Below are positions 1 to 9,653 of a stretch of 64,000 nt of DNA, in pieces. Below the pieces are notes generated by a model, which searched no databases, was not told the origin of the DNA, and was given only the letters and a program-made list of their open reading frames with translations. Numbering within the stretch: the stretch's first letter is position 1; the number at the start of each line of letters is the position of its first letter. A program made the translations under genes and the position numbers. The DNA comes from Brevibacterium oceani (GTDB taxonomy: Bacteria; Actinomycetota; Actinomycetes; Actinomycetales; Brevibacteriaceae): the NCBI RefSeq assembly GCF_013623835.1, contig NZ_JABKDE010000004.1, forward strand, positions 186,001 through 250,000, given 5' to 3'.

Positions 1-2058
1 TTCCTCGGCGACGGCGAGATGGACGAACCCGAATCGCGCGGCGCCCTGCAGCTGGCCGCGAACGAGGGACTCGACAACCTCACGTTCGTCATCAACTGCA
101 ACCTCCAGCGCCTCGACGGACCGGTCCGCGGCAACGGAAAGATCGTCCAGGAACTCGAGGCGACCTTCACTGGCGCCGGCTGGGACGTCATCAAGGTGCT
201 GTGGGGCCGCGAATGGGACTCCCTGCTCGAGGCCGACCACACCGGCGAGCTCGTGCGGATCATGAACGAGACCCTCGACGGGGACTATCAGACGTTCAAG
301 GCCGAATCCGGCGGATTCATCCGCGACAACTTCTTCGGTCGATCACCGACGACCAAGGGCCTCGTCGAGCATCTGTCCGATGACGACATCTGGAACCTCA
401 AGCGCGGCGGCCACGATTACCACAAGGTCTTCGCCGCCTATCAGAAGGCCGTGAACACCAAGGGCAAGCCCACCGTCATCCTCGTCCAGACGGTCAAGGG
501 CTACGGTTTGGGCACGAGCTTCGAATCGCGCAACGCCACCCACCAGATGAAGAAGTTTACCGCCGACGACGTCAAGGCCTTCCGCGATCGGATGGACATC
601 CCGATCTCGGACAAGGTCATCGACGACGATCCCTACGCGGTGCCCTACTATCATCCGGGCGCCGACGACGACGCGATCCAGTACATGCTCGATCGTCGCC
701 GCCAGCTCGGCGGATTCCTGCCTGCTCGCAAGCCGGAGAACAATCAGAAGACTCTGCCGGCGCCCAGCGACAAGGCTTTCTCGCAGTCGAAGAAGGGCTC
801 GGGCAAGCAGCTCGCCGCCACCACCATGGCCTTCGTCCGCCTGCTCAAGGACCTCATGCGTGAGAAGGGTCTGGGGGAGCGGATCGTGCCCATCATCCCC
901 GATGAGGCTCGCACCTTCGGCATCGACGCGTTCTTCCCGACCGCGAAGATCTACAACCCGAACGGGCAGAACTACCTCGCCGTCGACCGCGAGCTCTTCC
1001 TCTCCTACAAGGAGGCTGTGTCCGGTCAGCTGCTCCATGTCGGCATCAACGAGGCCGGAGCCGCGGCCGGGTTCACCGCCGCCGGCACCGCGTACTCCAC
1101 GCACGGCGAGCCGATGATCCCGATCTACGTCTTCTACTCGATGTTCGGCTTCCAGCGCACAGGCGATGCCTTCTGGGCAGCCGGTGACCAGATGACCCGC
1201 GGGTTCATCATCGGCGCGACCGCCGGGCGGACGACGCTGACGGGTGAGGGCCTGCAGCATGCCGACGGTCATTCCCCGGTGCTCGCGGCTACGAACCCGG
1301 CCGTGCGCGTGTACGATCCGGCCTACGGCTACGAGATCGGCCACATCGTCCGCGACGGCCTGCACCGTATGTACGGCGAGCACGACCTCGGCGAGGACGA
1401 GCGCAACGTCATGTACTACCTCACCGTCTACAACGAGCCGATGGTCCAGCCAGCCGAACCCGACAACGTCGACGTCGAGGGGATCCTCAAAGGCATCCAT
1501 CGCATCGCCGAGGCGGAGACCCCCGCCGAGGCTGGGCAGGGCTCGCGTCCGCAGGCCCAGCTGCTCGCCTCCGGGGTCGCCGTGCCCTGGGCGCTGGAGG
1601 CCCGCGAGCTGCTCGCCGCGGACTGGGGTGTCGATGCGGCCGTGTGGTCGGTGACCTCCTGGGCGGAGCTGCGCCGGGATGCCCTCGAGTGCGAGGCAGA
1701 GCTGCTGAGTGACGTCGAGGCAGAACCGTGTGTGCCCTACGTCCGGCAGCGACTCGGCGAGGAGCCGGGGCCGATCGTGGCCACGAGCGACTTCGACTCG
1801 ACCCAGCCCGACCTCGTCCGGCCGTTCCTCGACCAGACGTTCGCGACCCTCGGCGCCGACGGGTTCGGGTTCTCCGACACCCGTGCCGCAGCCCGCAGGC
1901 ACTTCAAGATCGATGCCCACTCGATGGTCGTGCGGACCCTTCAGCTGTTGGCCCGACGTGGTGAGATCGACCCCGGCACCCCCGCCGAGGCGGCCCGCCG
2001 TTACGAACTCAACGACGTCAACGCGGGGACCTCGGGGATGGCCGGCGGCGATTCCTGA
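1..2058 (+). CDS. aceE: Pyruvate dehydrogenase E1 component, homodimeric type (5' end cut by window)
   Basis: Thiamine-diphosphate E1 subunit of the pyruvate dehydrogenase complex; it decarboxylates pyruvate and passes the acetyl group to E2. The frame is open from base 1, so the true start lies outside. The visible 685 residues begin inside the ThDP motif, [10 protein letters not shown] near residue 3, closed by INCN near residue 31. The family is about 900 residues, so roughly the first quarter is missing. The transketolase-like central and C-terminal parts follow, including [10 protein letters not shown] and the AceE-type C-terminus. No frameshift is seen. It is followed by a long hairpin and a convergent IclR gene, so it ends its own transcript. 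Identification is secure from the motifs; the symbol follows the single-chain AceE architecture of actinobacteria. Confidence 0.95.
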   Translation, partial: FLGDGEMDEPESRGALQLAANEGLDNLTFVINCNLQRLDGPVRGNGKIVQELEATFTGAGWDVIKVLWGREWDSLLEADHTGELVRIMNETLDGDYQTFKAESGGFIRDNFFGRSPTTKGLVEHLSDDDIWNLKRGGHDYHKVFAAYQKAVNTKGKPTVILVQTVKGYGLGTSFESRNATHQMKKFTADDVKAFRDRMDIPISDKVIDDDPYAVPYYHPGADDDAIQYMLDRRRQLGGFLPARKPENNQKTLPAPSDKAFSQSKKGSGKQLAATTMAFVRLLKDLMREKGLGERIVPIIPDEARTFGIDAFFPTAKIYNPNGQNYLAVDRELFLSYKEAVSGQLLHVGINEAGAAAGFTAAGTAYSTHGEPMIPIYVFYSMFGFQRTGDAFWAAGDQMTRGFIIGATAGRTTLTGEGLQHADGHSPVLAATNPAVRVYDPAYGYEIGHIVRDGLHRMYGEHDLGEDERNVMYYLTVYNEPMVQPAEPDNVDVEGILKGIHRIAEAETPAEAGQGSRPQAQLLASGVAVPWALEARELLAADWGVDAAVWSVTSWAELRRDALECEAELLSDVEAEPCVPYVRQRLGEEPGPIVATSDFDSTQPDLVRPFLDQTFATLGADGFGFSDTRAAARRHFKIDAHSMVVRTLQLLARRGEIDPGTPAEAARRYELNDVNAGTSGMAGGDS

Positions 2059-2069
2059 GGCTGCTTGCC

Positions 2070-2137
2070 CGAGACAACGGTGGAGCGCCGAGACCACGGT
2101 GTGTGCACAGTGGTCTCGGCGCTCCGGCGTTGTCTCG
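2070..2137. terminator. Long bidirectional hairpin between aceE and the IclR gene
   Basis: Two 28-base arms (2070-2097 and 2110-2137) are complementary at 26 of 28 positions around a 12-base loop. The hairpin lies between convergent stop codons, so it can end transcription from both sides. There is no real T tract, as is common in high-GC actinobacteria. Confidence 0.75.
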
Positions 2138-2152
2138 ACGAAAAGTGAGAGT

Positions 2153-2932
2153 CTACGCTCCGCCGCGCATATCGACCGAGATCTGCGCGGCGGCCGAGCG
2201 CAGCAGCGGGATCGCACGGTCGGCGAAGGTCTGATCGACGCGGCTGACCGGCCCGGACACCGAGATCGCCAGGGGAGCGGGGGCATCGGGGATCGCCATG
2301 GCGAAGCAGCGCACCCCCAGCTCCTGCTCCTGTTCGTCGATGGCATAGCCGCGCTCACGGATGCGCTCGAGCTCCGCCTCGAGTGCGGAGATCGACCCGA
2401 TGCTGAACTCCGTGGGCGTCGGCATGCCCGCGGTCGTGACGATGTGACGCACCTGCTCGGCGTCGAGCCCGGCGAGCATCGCCTTGCCGACGCCGGTGTC
2501 GTGCATGTGCGCACGCCGCCCCACCTCGGTGAACATGCGCATCTGACGCTGAGAGGCGACCTGATCGACATAGACGACCATGTCGCCGTCCATCGTCGCC
2601 ACATTCGCCGACTCACCGAGTTCGCTGACGAGATCCCGCAGATACGGGCGAGCGAACTGGCCGAGCTGGGAGCCGGCGAGGTTGCCCAGCCGGACGAGCC
2701 CCGGTCCGAGGGCATAGCCGCGGTCGGGCAGCTGCCGGACCACGCCGAGGTTGACCAGCGTATTCAAAAGCCGGTGGATCGTCGGCAGGGGCAGGCTGAC
2801 GTCGGCGGCGATGTGGCTCAGCGTCGCCGAACCCGAGGAGTTCGCGATGCATTCGAGCAGGCCGAAGGCGCGCTCGACGGACTGCACACCGCCCTTCGTC
2901 TGGCGGATCGCAGGTGTGTCCTTGCTGCTCAT
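2153..2932 (-). CDS. IclR family transcriptional regulator (AllR-like by context)
   Basis: A 259-residue regulator with the IclR layout: an N-terminal winged helix (about residues 12-80, including LSHIAADVSLPLPTIHRLL) and a C-terminal effector-binding domain. The start is supported by AAGGA seven bases upstream. It is divergent from a malic enzyme, DUF6986 and allE set, and the 160-base gap carries several TTCCG/CGGAA half-sites. IclR proteins of this context (AllR in streptomycetes) repress allantoin and glyoxylate genes and respond to pathway intermediates such as glyoxylate or allantoate. That role is inferred here from context. Autoregulation is likely because the operators lie in the shared promoter. 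Confidence 0.85.
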   Translation of the reverse strand: MSSKDTPAIRQTKGGVQSVERAFGLLECIANSSGSATLSHIAADVSLPLPTIHRLLNTLVNLGVVRQLPDRGYALGPGLVRLGNLAGSQLGQFARPYLRDLVSELGESANVATMDGDMVVYVDQVASQRQMRMFTEVGRRAHMHDTGVGKAMLAGLDAEQVRHIVTTAGMPTPTEFSIGSISALEAELERIRERGYAIDEQEQELGVRCFAMAIPDAPAPLAISVSGPVSRVDQTFADRAIPLLRSAAAQISVDMRGGA

Positions 2933-2993
2933 CGATCATCCTTCTTCAGTGGGGAGCTTCGGCAGTGAAACTCCGCTCAGTCTAGACCGAAAT

Positions 2994-3068
2994 GGAAGAA
3001 ACTTTCCGAATCCGGCAATAGGCTCTATAGTTTCCATAAAGCAGAATTAAATATCCGCAATACGGAAA
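2994..3068. promoter_or_regulatory. Divergent promoter region with IclR-type half-sites
   Basis: This AT-rich stretch lies between the IclR gene and the malic enzyme gene. It contains GGAA-N6-TTCC (2994-3007) and TCCG-N5-CGGA (3054-3066, extending to TATCCG/CGGAAA at 5 of 6 positions), plus further TTCC half-sites between them. Such TTCC/GGAA inverted repeats are typical of IclR-family operators. Binding by the adjacent regulator is inferred. The malic enzyme ribosome site (GAGAGGA) follows. Confidence 0.55.
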
Positions 3069-3092
3069 ACCAATATCAGAGAGGATATTGCC

Positions 3093-4472
3093 ATGGCCGC
3101 AACAAGCCCCGGATACTCCATCACCCTGCGCGTCGACACCACCGTCGGTGAGGCGTCGACGTCCGATCTCGTCGCCGCCGCCGCGTCCACCGGTGCGGGA
3201 GTGACCGCCCTCGACGTCGTCGAATCCACCCCGAACTCGGTGACCATCGACGTCAGCGCCGACACCCGCGACACCGCCCACGCCCAGGAGGTCTCCGACG
3301 CACTCGAGGCGCTGCCCGGCGTCGACGTCCGCAAGGTCTCCGACCGGACCTTCCTCCTCCACCTCGGCGGCAAGCTCGAATCCGCTCCGAAGGTGCCCCT
3401 GCGCAACCGCGACGACCTCTCCCGCGCCTACACCCCCGGTGTCGCCCGAGTGTGCATGGCGATCGCGGAGAACAAGGAAGACGCCAGGCGGCTGACGATC
3501 AAGCGCAACACCGTCGCCGTGGTCACCGACGGCACCGCGGTCCTCGGCCTCGGAGACATCGGCCCCGAAGCGGCCATGCCTGTGATGGAGGGCAAGGCGG
3601 TGCTGTTCAAGCAGTTCGCCGGCGTCGACGCCTGGCCGGTGGCCCTGGACACGAAGGACACCGAGGAGATCATCGCGATCTGCAAGGCCATCGCTCCGGC
3701 CTACGGCGGCATCAACCTCGAGGACATCGCCGCCCCGCGCTGCTTCGAGATCGAGGCCCGCCTGCGCGCCGAACTCGACATCCCCGTCTTCCACGACGAT
3801 CAGCACGGCACCGGCGTCGTCACCCTGGCCGCGCTGAAGAACTCGCTCAAGGTCGTGGGCAAGCGGATCGAGGGCCTGCGCATCGTCGTCTCCGGCGTCG
3901 GGGCCGCGGGCAATGCGATCATCCGCCTCCTTCAGGTCGCCGGTGCGACGAACATCATCGCGTGCGGACGGTCCGGTGCCATCGGACCGAACTCGACCGT
4001 CGATACCGAGCACAAGCGCTGGCTGCAGGCGAACACGAACCCCGACGGCTTCGAGGGCACCCTCAAGGAGGCCGTCGTCGGGGCCGACGTGTTCATCGGC
4101 GTCTCGGCTCCCAATGTCCTCGACGGTGACGACATCAAGGCGATGAACGACGACGCACTCGTCTTCGCGATGGCCAATCCCGACCCCGAGGTGGACCCCG
4201 CCGAGGCGCTCAAGTACGCGGCCGTGGTCGCCACCGGACGCAGCGACTACCCGAACCAGATCAACAATGTGCTCGCCTTCCCCGGCATCTTCCGCGGCCT
4301 GCTCGACGCCGAGGCCCGCGACGTCGACGAGAACATCATGGTCGCCGCCGCCGACGCCATCGCCTCGTGCATCCCCGAGGTCGAACTCCATCCCGGCTAC
4401 GTCATCCCCTCGGTCTTCGATCCCGAGGTCGCGAAGAAGGTCGCCGAGGCGGTCACCGCCGTCTCGTCGTAG
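3093..4472 (+). CDS. NAD(P)-dependent malic enzyme with N-terminal ACT-like domain
   Basis: Oxidative decarboxylation of malate to pyruvate and CO2 with NAD(P)H. The protein has 459 residues: an ACT-like region (about 8-85), the malic N-terminal domain with SRAYTPGVA at 110-118, metal/catalytic HDDQHGTG at 234-241, and a Rossmann motif GVGAAGNA at 268-275. The ATG has GAGAGGA eight bases upstream. It is the first gene downstream of the IclR-controlled promoter and is followed by DUF6986 and allE, so it probably drains malate formed from purine-derived glyoxylate into pyruvate. NAD versus NADP preference cannot be told from sequence alone. Confidence 0.9.
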   Translation: MAATSPGYSITLRVDTTVGEASTSDLVAAAASTGAGVTALDVVESTPNSVTIDVSADTRDTAHAQEVSDALEALPGVDVRKVSDRTFLLHLGGKLESAPKVPLRNRDDLSRAYTPGVARVCMAIAENKEDARRLTIKRNTVAVVTDGTAVLGLGDIGPEAAMPVMEGKAVLFKQFAGVDAWPVALDTKDTEEIIAICKAIAPAYGGINLEDIAAPRCFEIEARLRAELDIPVFHDDQHGTGVVTLAALKNSLKVVGKRIEGLRIVVSGVGAAGNAIIRLLQVAGATNIIACGRSGAIGPNSTVDTEHKRWLQANTNPDGFEGTLKEAVVGADVFIGVSAPNVLDGDDIKAMNDDALVFAMANPDPEVDPAEALKYAAVVATGRSDYPNQINNVLAFPGIFRGLLDAEARDVDENIMVAAADAIASCIPEVELHPGYVIPSVFDPEVAKKVAEAVTAVSS

Positions 4473-4480
4473 GCGACGCA

Positions 4481-4534
4481 ATTGTCGTCTGCCCTGTGAG
4501 TCACCGTGCCCAGGGCAGTGCAATGAGAGACAAT
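4481..4534. other. Nested inverted repeat between malic enzyme and DUF6986 genes
   Basis: An inner pair CTGCCCTG/CAGGGCAG (4489-4496 and 4511-4518) is flanked by an outer ATTGTC/GACAAT pair (4481-4486 and 4529-4534). It could be an attenuating or processing hairpin inside the operon, or an operator for a second promoter before the DUF6986 gene. No function can be assigned. Confidence 0.4.
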
Positions 4535-4584
4535 GAGGCCAGGCTTCGCACAGTCGCCTCGCCGTCGAATCCCGTGCAGAGAAA

Positions 4585-5904
4585 GTGAATGTGAAAGTGG
4601 AGAAAGCAACGTTGGCCGACATCGATTCACTGCTGGGGGACACTGATGAGCTCCTGGCCGGAAGCTACCCCGGCGAGCGTGACGTCCGCCAGCCGGTCCA
4701 CACCGTCTATGTGCCCGGTGACAGGACGACACCGGATCTGCCGCGCCGCTGGGGCCGGCAGGCCCTCGATTTCGTCGACGAGCACGGAGGTATGCTCCAG
4801 CTCGCCGGGAAGGTCATCACGGCCACCCGCAAGGAGGCCGGTCCCCTTCCGACTTCGCAGATGCCCAGCCTCCACCAGGTCGCCCGCGAGGCCGAACTCC
4901 TCGCCGAGGCGGTCACGACGAAGCTCGAGACCGAGCCCATCGAGGACCTGCGCCTGGACTTCGAGGACGGCTTCGGCGACCGCGGCGACGAAGTCGAGGA
5001 CGAATGGGCGATCAAGGCCGCCCGCGATGTGGTGACCGGACGCTCGGAGACCGGGGCGCCGGCCTTCGCAGGCATCCGATTCAAGTGCCTCGAGGCGGCC
5101 ACCCGGGAACGGGGACTGCGCACCCTCGATCTGTTCCTCGCCGAGCTCATCGCCGCAGGCGGTGAGGTCCCGGACAACCTCGTGCTCACCCTGCCCAAGG
5201 TGAGCACCGTGGACCAGGTGAGGGCGATGGTGCTCGCGTGTCGGGCGTTGGAGAGGGAGCACAACCTCGGCGAGGGGACCCTGACCTTCGAGATCCAGGT
5301 CGAGACCCCGCAGCTCGTCCTCGGCGCCGACGGGACGGTGCCCCTGGCTCCGGCGATCCACGCCGGCGAAGGACGCGTGACCTCCCTGCACTACGGCACG
5401 TATGACTATTCGGCGTCGATGGGCGTGGCCGCGGCCTACCAGGCGATGGACCATCCGGTCGCGGACTTCGCGAAGAACCAGATGATGCTCGCCGTCGCCG
5501 GCACCGGCGTCCACCTCTCCGACGGATCGACGAACATCCTCCCGCTCGGCGAACCCGAGGAGGTCCACCACGCGTGGGCCCTGCACGCCGGACTCATCCG
5601 CCGTCACCTCAAACGCGGCATCTACCAGGGCTGGGACCTCCACCCGCACCAACTGCCGACACGGTTCTTAGCGACCTTCGCATTCTTCCGTGAGGGCGGG
5701 GCCCCGGCGGCCCATCGTCTGCGCAGCTACGTGTACAAGGAGGACTCGACGGTCCTCGACGAACCGGCCACGGCGAAGGCACTCGCCCGGTACCTGCAGC
5801 GCGGACTCGTGTGCGGGGCCCATACGGAAGAGTTCGTCACCACGCACACGGAGCTCAGCCTCGGCGAGCTGGCACAGCTGGCCCGCACCGGACACCTCAA
5901 CTGA
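4585..5904 (+). CDS. DUF6986 family protein (HpcH/HpaI aldolase / CitE-like barrel)
   Basis: A 439-residue protein that resembles the actinobacterial DUF6986 group, related to HpcH/HpaI and CitE-like phosphoenolpyruvate-superfamily barrels. Visible family features are the acidic LRLDFEDGFGDRGDEVEDE stretch and later FEIQVETPQ and LHYGTYDYSA, which look like metal-binding acidic residues and substrate loops. The enzyme reaction is not established. Between malic enzyme and allE, and with no classical malate synthase in view, a role in joining glyoxylate to acetyl-CoA or in another C2 step is plausible but inferred. The start is uncertain: GTG at 4585 has only a weak purine tract, and another in-frame GTG lies at 4597. 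Confidence 0.7.
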   Translation: MNVKVEKATLADIDSLLGDTDELLAGSYPGERDVRQPVHTVYVPGDRTTPDLPRRWGRQALDFVDEHGGMLQLAGKVITATRKEAGPLPTSQMPSLHQVAREAELLAEAVTTKLETEPIEDLRLDFEDGFGDRGDEVEDEWAIKAARDVVTGRSETGAPAFAGIRFKCLEAATRERGLRTLDLFLAELIAAGGEVPDNLVLTLPKVSTVDQVRAMVLACRALEREHNLGEGTLTFEIQVETPQLVLGADGTVPLAPAIHAGEGRVTSLHYGTYDYSASMGVAAAYQAMDHPVADFAKNQMMLAVAGTGVHLSDGSTNILPLGEPEEVHHAWALHAGLIRRHLKRGIYQGWDLHPHQLPTRFLATFAFFREGGAPAAHRLRSYVYKEDSTVLDEPATAKALARYLQRGLVCGAHTEEFVTTHTELSLGELAQLARTGHLN

Positions 5905-5930
5905 ACCACCTGACGAAGGAGATCCCACCC

Positions 5931-6755
5931 ATGACGACGACCGATCCCTACACCTACTGGGCCCCGACCGGCGGGCATCCGCCGCAGTCGGACCTGCTCA
6001 CCGACCGGGCGCTGGTGACCGAGGCCTACACGGTCATCCCGCGCGGGGTGCTGCGCGACATCGTCACCTCGAACCTGCCCGAATGGACCGGGACCCGATC
6101 CTGGGTGCTCAGCAAGCCCGTGGCCGGGGGAGCGGTGACGTTCTCCCAGACCATCCTCGAGGTCGCCCCCGGCGGCGGGTCGGACAAGCCCGAACCACAG
6201 TCCGAGGTCGAGGGATTCCTCTTCGTCATGGCCGGCACCCTCGAGGTCACCCATGAGGGCACGGCGCACGAACTCACCCCCGGCGGGTTCGCGTTCCTCC
6301 CTGCCGGTGAGGCGTGGAGTGCGAAATCCACCGGCACCGAGGCGGCCCGATTCCATTGGGTGCGCAAGCGCTACCAGCCGGTGGCGGGGCTGACGCCCGA
6401 GGCGAAGTTCGGCAACGAGACCGACGTCGACCCCTCGCCGATGCCCGGCACCGACGGACGCTGGCGGACCACCCGGCCGCTCGATCCGGAGAACCTGGCC
6501 TACGACATGCACGTCAACATCGTCACCTTCGAAGCCGGTGCGGTCATCCCGTTCGCGGAGACGCATGAGATGGAGCACGGGCTCTACGTGCTCGAAGGCA
6601 AGGCCGTCTACCGGCTCAACGGCGACTGGGTCGAGGTGCAGGAGGGCGACTTCATCTCGATGCGCGCCTTCTGCCCGCAGGCCTGTTATGCGGGTGGTCC
6701 CGGGCGCTTCCGCTACCTGCTGTACAAGGACGTCAACCGTCAGGTCGAGCTCTGA
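5931..6755 (+). CDS. allE: (S)-ureidoglycine aminohydrolase
   Basis: A bicupin enzyme converting (S)-ureidoglycine to (S)-ureidoglycolate and ammonia in allantoin breakdown. It has 274 residues with two cupin folds. The C-terminal cupin keeps the expected Mn(II) ligands Glu210, His212, His216 and Gln250 in AETHEMEHG and PQACYAGG. The start at 5931 is chosen for the AAGGAG nine to fourteen bases upstream; an open frame extends further 5' but overlaps the preceding gene. It closes the malic enzyme / DUF6986 / allE set, 26 bases after DUF6986, and is followed by a strong terminator. This is the most specific evidence that the cluster serves purine catabolism. Confidence 0.92.
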   Translation: MTTTDPYTYWAPTGGHPPQSDLLTDRALVTEAYTVIPRGVLRDIVTSNLPEWTGTRSWVLSKPVAGGAVTFSQTILEVAPGGGSDKPEPQSEVEGFLFVMAGTLEVTHEGTAHELTPGGFAFLPAGEAWSAKSTGTEAARFHWVRKRYQPVAGLTPEAKFGNETDVDPSPMPGTDGRWRTTRPLDPENLAYDMHVNIVTFEAGAVIPFAETHEMEHGLYVLEGKAVYRLNGDWVEVQEGDFISMRAFCPQACYAGGPGRFRYLLYKDVNRQVEL

Positions 6756-6810
6756 GACGCTCGAGCTCTGAGGCGCTCGGGCTCTGAGCCTCTCGGACTC
6801 TGAGGCGACA
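6749..6810 (+). repeat. Short 16-base tandem repeat at the allE 3' end
   Basis: Units start at 6749, 6765 and 6781 with a degenerate fourth at 6797. Each is close to GCTCTGAGGCGCTCGG, and each contains a TGA. The first unit includes the allE stop codon, so the repeat probably arose by slippage duplicating the gene end. Confidence 0.75.
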
Positions 6811-6814
6811 TGAC

Positions 6815-6846
6815 AAGAACGGCGGACCATTCGGTCCGCCGTTCTT
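6815..6846. terminator. Intrinsic terminator between allE and mqo
   Basis: A perfect 14-base stem (6815-6828 with 6833-6846) and ATTC tetraloop are followed by TGTTGT. The core GGCGGACC/GGTCCGCC is very stable. It serves allE on the plus strand and probably also mqo from the opposite side. Confidence 0.85.
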
Positions 6847-6895
6847 TGTTGTCACGCTCGCAGCGCGGTTGTCTCTGCGCTCGAGGGTGGCGGGC

Positions 6896-8383
6896 TCAGA
6901 TGAGCTGCAGGGTCCGCGCGGTGTACTCGGAGAGCTCCTTGAGCAGCGTCTCGTCCTCGACGAGGTCGCGGCCGAGCGAGGGGATCATGTCCTTGACGTC
7001 GGACTCCCAGGACGCGTATTGGCGGGGGAAGCAGGTCTTGAGCAGGTTGACCATGATCGGCACTGCCGTCGACGCACCCGGTGAGGCGCCGAGCAGAGCC
7101 GCGATCGATCCGTCGGCGGAGGAGATGAGCTCGGTGCCGAACTGGAGGACGCCGCCCTTCTTCGGATCCTTCTTCATCACCTGCACGCGCTGACCGGCCT
7201 GGATGAACTCCCAGTCGGAGGGGTCGATGTTCGGGATGAACTGGTGCATCGCCTCGAAGCGGGCCTTCTTCGTCGCCGCCAGCTCACCGAGCAGGTAGGT
7301 GACGAGGTCGGTGTTGTCCTTGGCGACGTTGAGCATCGTGGCGAGGTTGTTCCCGCGCACGGAGAACGGCAGGTCGGTGAAGCGGCCCTTCTTGAGGAAC
7401 TTCGGCGAGAAGCCGGCGTAGGGGCCGAACATCAGGTAGTCCTTGCCGTCGACGACACGCGTGTCGAGGTGCGGCACCGACATCGGAGGAGCACCCTGGG
7501 CGGCCTGGCCGTAGACCTTGGCCTGGTGGCCGGCGACGACATCGGGGTTCGAGGTGCGCAGGAAGATTCCGGACACGGGGAAGCCGCCGTAGCCGCGGCC
7601 CTCGGGGATCCCGGACTTCTGGAGCAGGGGAAGGGCCCCGCCGCCGGCGCCGACGAAGACGAACTTCGCGCCGATCCGGTGGGTCTCGTGCGAGAGCAGG
7701 TCCTTGACCGTCAGCGTCCATCCGTCGGAGGCGCGTTCGAGGTCGCTGACCTGATGGCTGGTGCGCACGGTCGCGCCCTTGTCGGCGATATAGCTGAGCA
7801 GCTGGTGAGACAGGGAACCGAAGTCGACGTCGGTGCCCAGCTCGGTCCGCGAGATGCCGTTGACCTGTCCGGGTCCGCGGCCTTCGAACATCAGCGGCAG
7901 CCATTCGGCCTGTGTCGCCGGGTCGTCGGAGTACTCCATCTGCGAGAACAGCGGGTTGCGCACCATCGTCTCGTAGCGGCGCTTGATGTAGTCGCGGCCC
8001 TTCTCGCCACGGCCGTAGCTGACGTGGGGGATCGGGTTGATGAACGACTTCGGGTCGGTGAGCACACCGGTGTCGACGAGGTGCGACCAGTACTGGCGCG
8101 AGTGGTGGAACTGCTGGTTGATCGTCGAGGCCTTCTTCAGGTCGATGTCACCGTTGGAGTCCTCGGGAGTGTAGTTGAGTTCGCAGAGTGCGGCGTGGCC
8201 GGTGCCCGCATTGTTCCAGGGGTCCGAACTCTCGGAGGCCACATAGTCGAGCTTCTCGTAGACACGGATGTCCCAGTCGGGCTGAAGTTCGGTCAACATG
8301 GCACCGAGGGTGGCGCTCATGATGCCGCCGCCGATCAAGACGACGTCGACCTTTTCCTGCGGTGAGGGCATTTGGACTCTCAT
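6896..8383 (-). CDS. mqo: Malate:quinone oxidoreductase
   Basis: FAD-dependent, membrane-peripheral TCA enzyme that oxidises malate to oxaloacetate and reduces quinone. It has 495 residues, as usual for the family. The N-terminal FAD-binding motif is VVLIGGGIMSATLG, followed by the family-typical WNNAGTGHAALCELNYTP and, near the C-terminus, LLGASPGASTAVPIM. Two starts are possible: 8383, and Met5 at 8371. The purines directly against the first ATG are badly spaced, so 8371 may be real. The gene stands alone, convergent to allE and divergent from the hisC-type gene. Confidence 0.95.
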   Translation of the reverse strand: MRVQMPSPQEKVDVVLIGGGIMSATLGAMLTELQPDWDIRVYEKLDYVASESSDPWNNAGTGHAALCELNYTPEDSNGDIDLKKASTINQQFHHSRQYWSHLVDTGVLTDPKSFINPIPHVSYGRGEKGRDYIKRRYETMVRNPLFSQMEYSDDPATQAEWLPLMFEGRGPGQVNGISRTELGTDVDFGSLSHQLLSYIADKGATVRTSHQVSDLERASDGWTLTVKDLLSHETHRIGAKFVFVGAGGGALPLLQKSGIPEGRGYGGFPVSGIFLRTSNPDVVAGHQAKVYGQAAQGAPPMSVPHLDTRVVDGKDYLMFGPYAGFSPKFLKKGRFTDLPFSVRGNNLATMLNVAKDNTDLVTYLLGELAATKKARFEAMHQFIPNIDPSDWEFIQAGQRVQVMKKDPKKGGVLQFGTELISSADGSIAALLGASPGASTAVPIMVNLLKTCFPRQYASWESDVKDMIPSLGRDLVEDETLLKELSEYTARTLQLI

Positions 8384-8585
8384 TCCTCGTCACTGACTGC
8401 TTCTATTCGCTACTCAGACTACTCTTCGGCATCGGCTCACCTGTAACCCGGGCAGGGTGAACACCCGTGCGTGGGAGCATTCTCACAGCGGATGGGCGTC
8501 CGCCCCGCCTGCCCGTTTCCGACCGTTCGGACACTTTGTGCGGACACTCTGTGTCGCCTGCCACAAGGTGTGCAAACATGGGCAC

Positions 8586-9653
8586 ATGTCCAATCGTTTC
8601 CTCCTCCGTGACGCGCTGGCCGAGTTCCCCCCCTACGTTCCCGGCAAGCCTCCCGTCAGTTCCCCCGGTCTGACCCCGTACAAGCTGTCCTCGAACGAGA
8701 ATCACCTGCCGCCGCTGCCGGGTGTCCTCGACGCGCTCACCGCCGCCGCGGCGGTTCCCGCGAACTATCCCGATCCGACCGCCGCCGCCCTCGTGGCCGA
8801 CATCGCCGACCGTCTCGATGTCGACCCTGCCGAGGTGGTCCCCGGCGCCGGTGCCTCAGAGATCCTGTCCGCACTGACGAACATCACTCTCGAATCCGGC
8901 ACCTCCGTGGTCTACCCGTGGCCGTCGTTCGAGATGTACCCGATCCTCGCCTCCGCCCGCGGGGCCGAGAAGCGACCCGTCGCTCTCCTGCCCGACGGCC
9001 GTCACGACTTCGCCGGGCTCGCCGCCGCGATCGACGACACGACCCGGCTGGTGCTGCTGTGCTCGCCGAACAATCCGACCGGTCCGACGATCGCCGATGC
9101 CGAGCTCGAGGGCTTCCTCGCCGAGGTGCCCGACAACGTCATCGTCGTCCTCGATGAGGCCTACCTCGAATTCGCCTCCGAAGCCGCCGACGGTCTGGCC
9201 GCGCGGAAGAAGCATGCGAACCTCGTGCTCGCCCGCACCTTCTCCAAGGCCTACGGGCTAGCAGGTCTGCGGGTGGGTTACGGCGTGGCCGATGTCGAGA
9301 TCGCCACGGCCCTGCGCCAGGTCATCGCCCCCTTCTCCGTCACCGCGCCCGCTCAGGCCGCGGCTCGGGAATCCCTGGCCCGGATTGACGAGGTGGCCGT
9401 GCGGGCCAAGGAGGTCGCGGCCGTGCGCGACCGGTTCGCTCATGATCTGCGGGAGCTCGGATTCGACGTGCCCGATGCGCAGGGCAACTATGTCTGGATC
9501 GCGCTTGACCCCGAAGCGGCTGTCGCCTTCGAAGGTGCCTGCGCCGAGCAGGCCGTGGCGGTGCGCCGACTGCAGGGCGGTGTGCGTGTGAGCATCGGAC
9601 CCGACGAGGCTCTCGACCGCGTGCTCAAGGTCGCGGCGGCTGCCCGACCATGA
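8586..9653 (+). CDS. hisC: Histidinol-phosphate / aromatic aminotransferase (HisC family)
   Basis: A fold-type I PLP aminotransferase of 355 residues. Visible are YKLSSNENHLPP near the N-terminus, CSPNNPTGP, VVLDEAYLEF (PLP-contacting Asp and Tyr) and the lysine motif RTFSKAYGLAGLRVGYG. This group comprises HisC and the closely related aromatic aminotransferase (PhhC/Pat), which sequence alone does not separate. No other histidine genes are adjacent, so the aromatic role is a real alternative. ATG 8586 is chosen because the family N-terminus starts there; the longer GTG frame from 8457 adds low-complexity residues. The stop overlaps the next gene by four bases (ATGA), showing translational coupling. 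Confidence 0.85.
   Translation: MSNRFLLRDALAEFPPYVPGKPPVSSPGLTPYKLSSNENHLPPLPGVLDALTAAAAVPANYPDPTAAALVADIADRLDVDPAEVVPGAGASEILSALTNITLESGTSVVYPWPSFEMYPILASARGAEKRPVALLPDGRHDFAGLAAAIDDTTRLVLLCSPNNPTGPTIADAELEGFLAEVPDNVIVVLDEAYLEFASEAADGLAARKKHANLVLARTFSKAYGLAGLRVGYGVADVEIATALRQVIAPFSVTAPAQAAARESLARIDEVAVRAKEVAAVRDRFAHDLRELGFDVPDAQGNYVWIALDPEAAVAFEGACAEQAVAVRRLQGGVRVSIGPDEALDRVLKVAAAARP

Noticed and set aside
343..2715. Long open frame antisense to aceE and the IclR gene
   Set aside because: It runs opposite two well-recognised genes, is Arg/Ser-rich then reads as the shadow of GC-rich codons, and has no family motif.
8457..8585. N-terminal extension of the HisC-type protein
   Set aside because: The extra residues are not family-like and the GTG lacks a ribosome site; the conserved start is at 8586.
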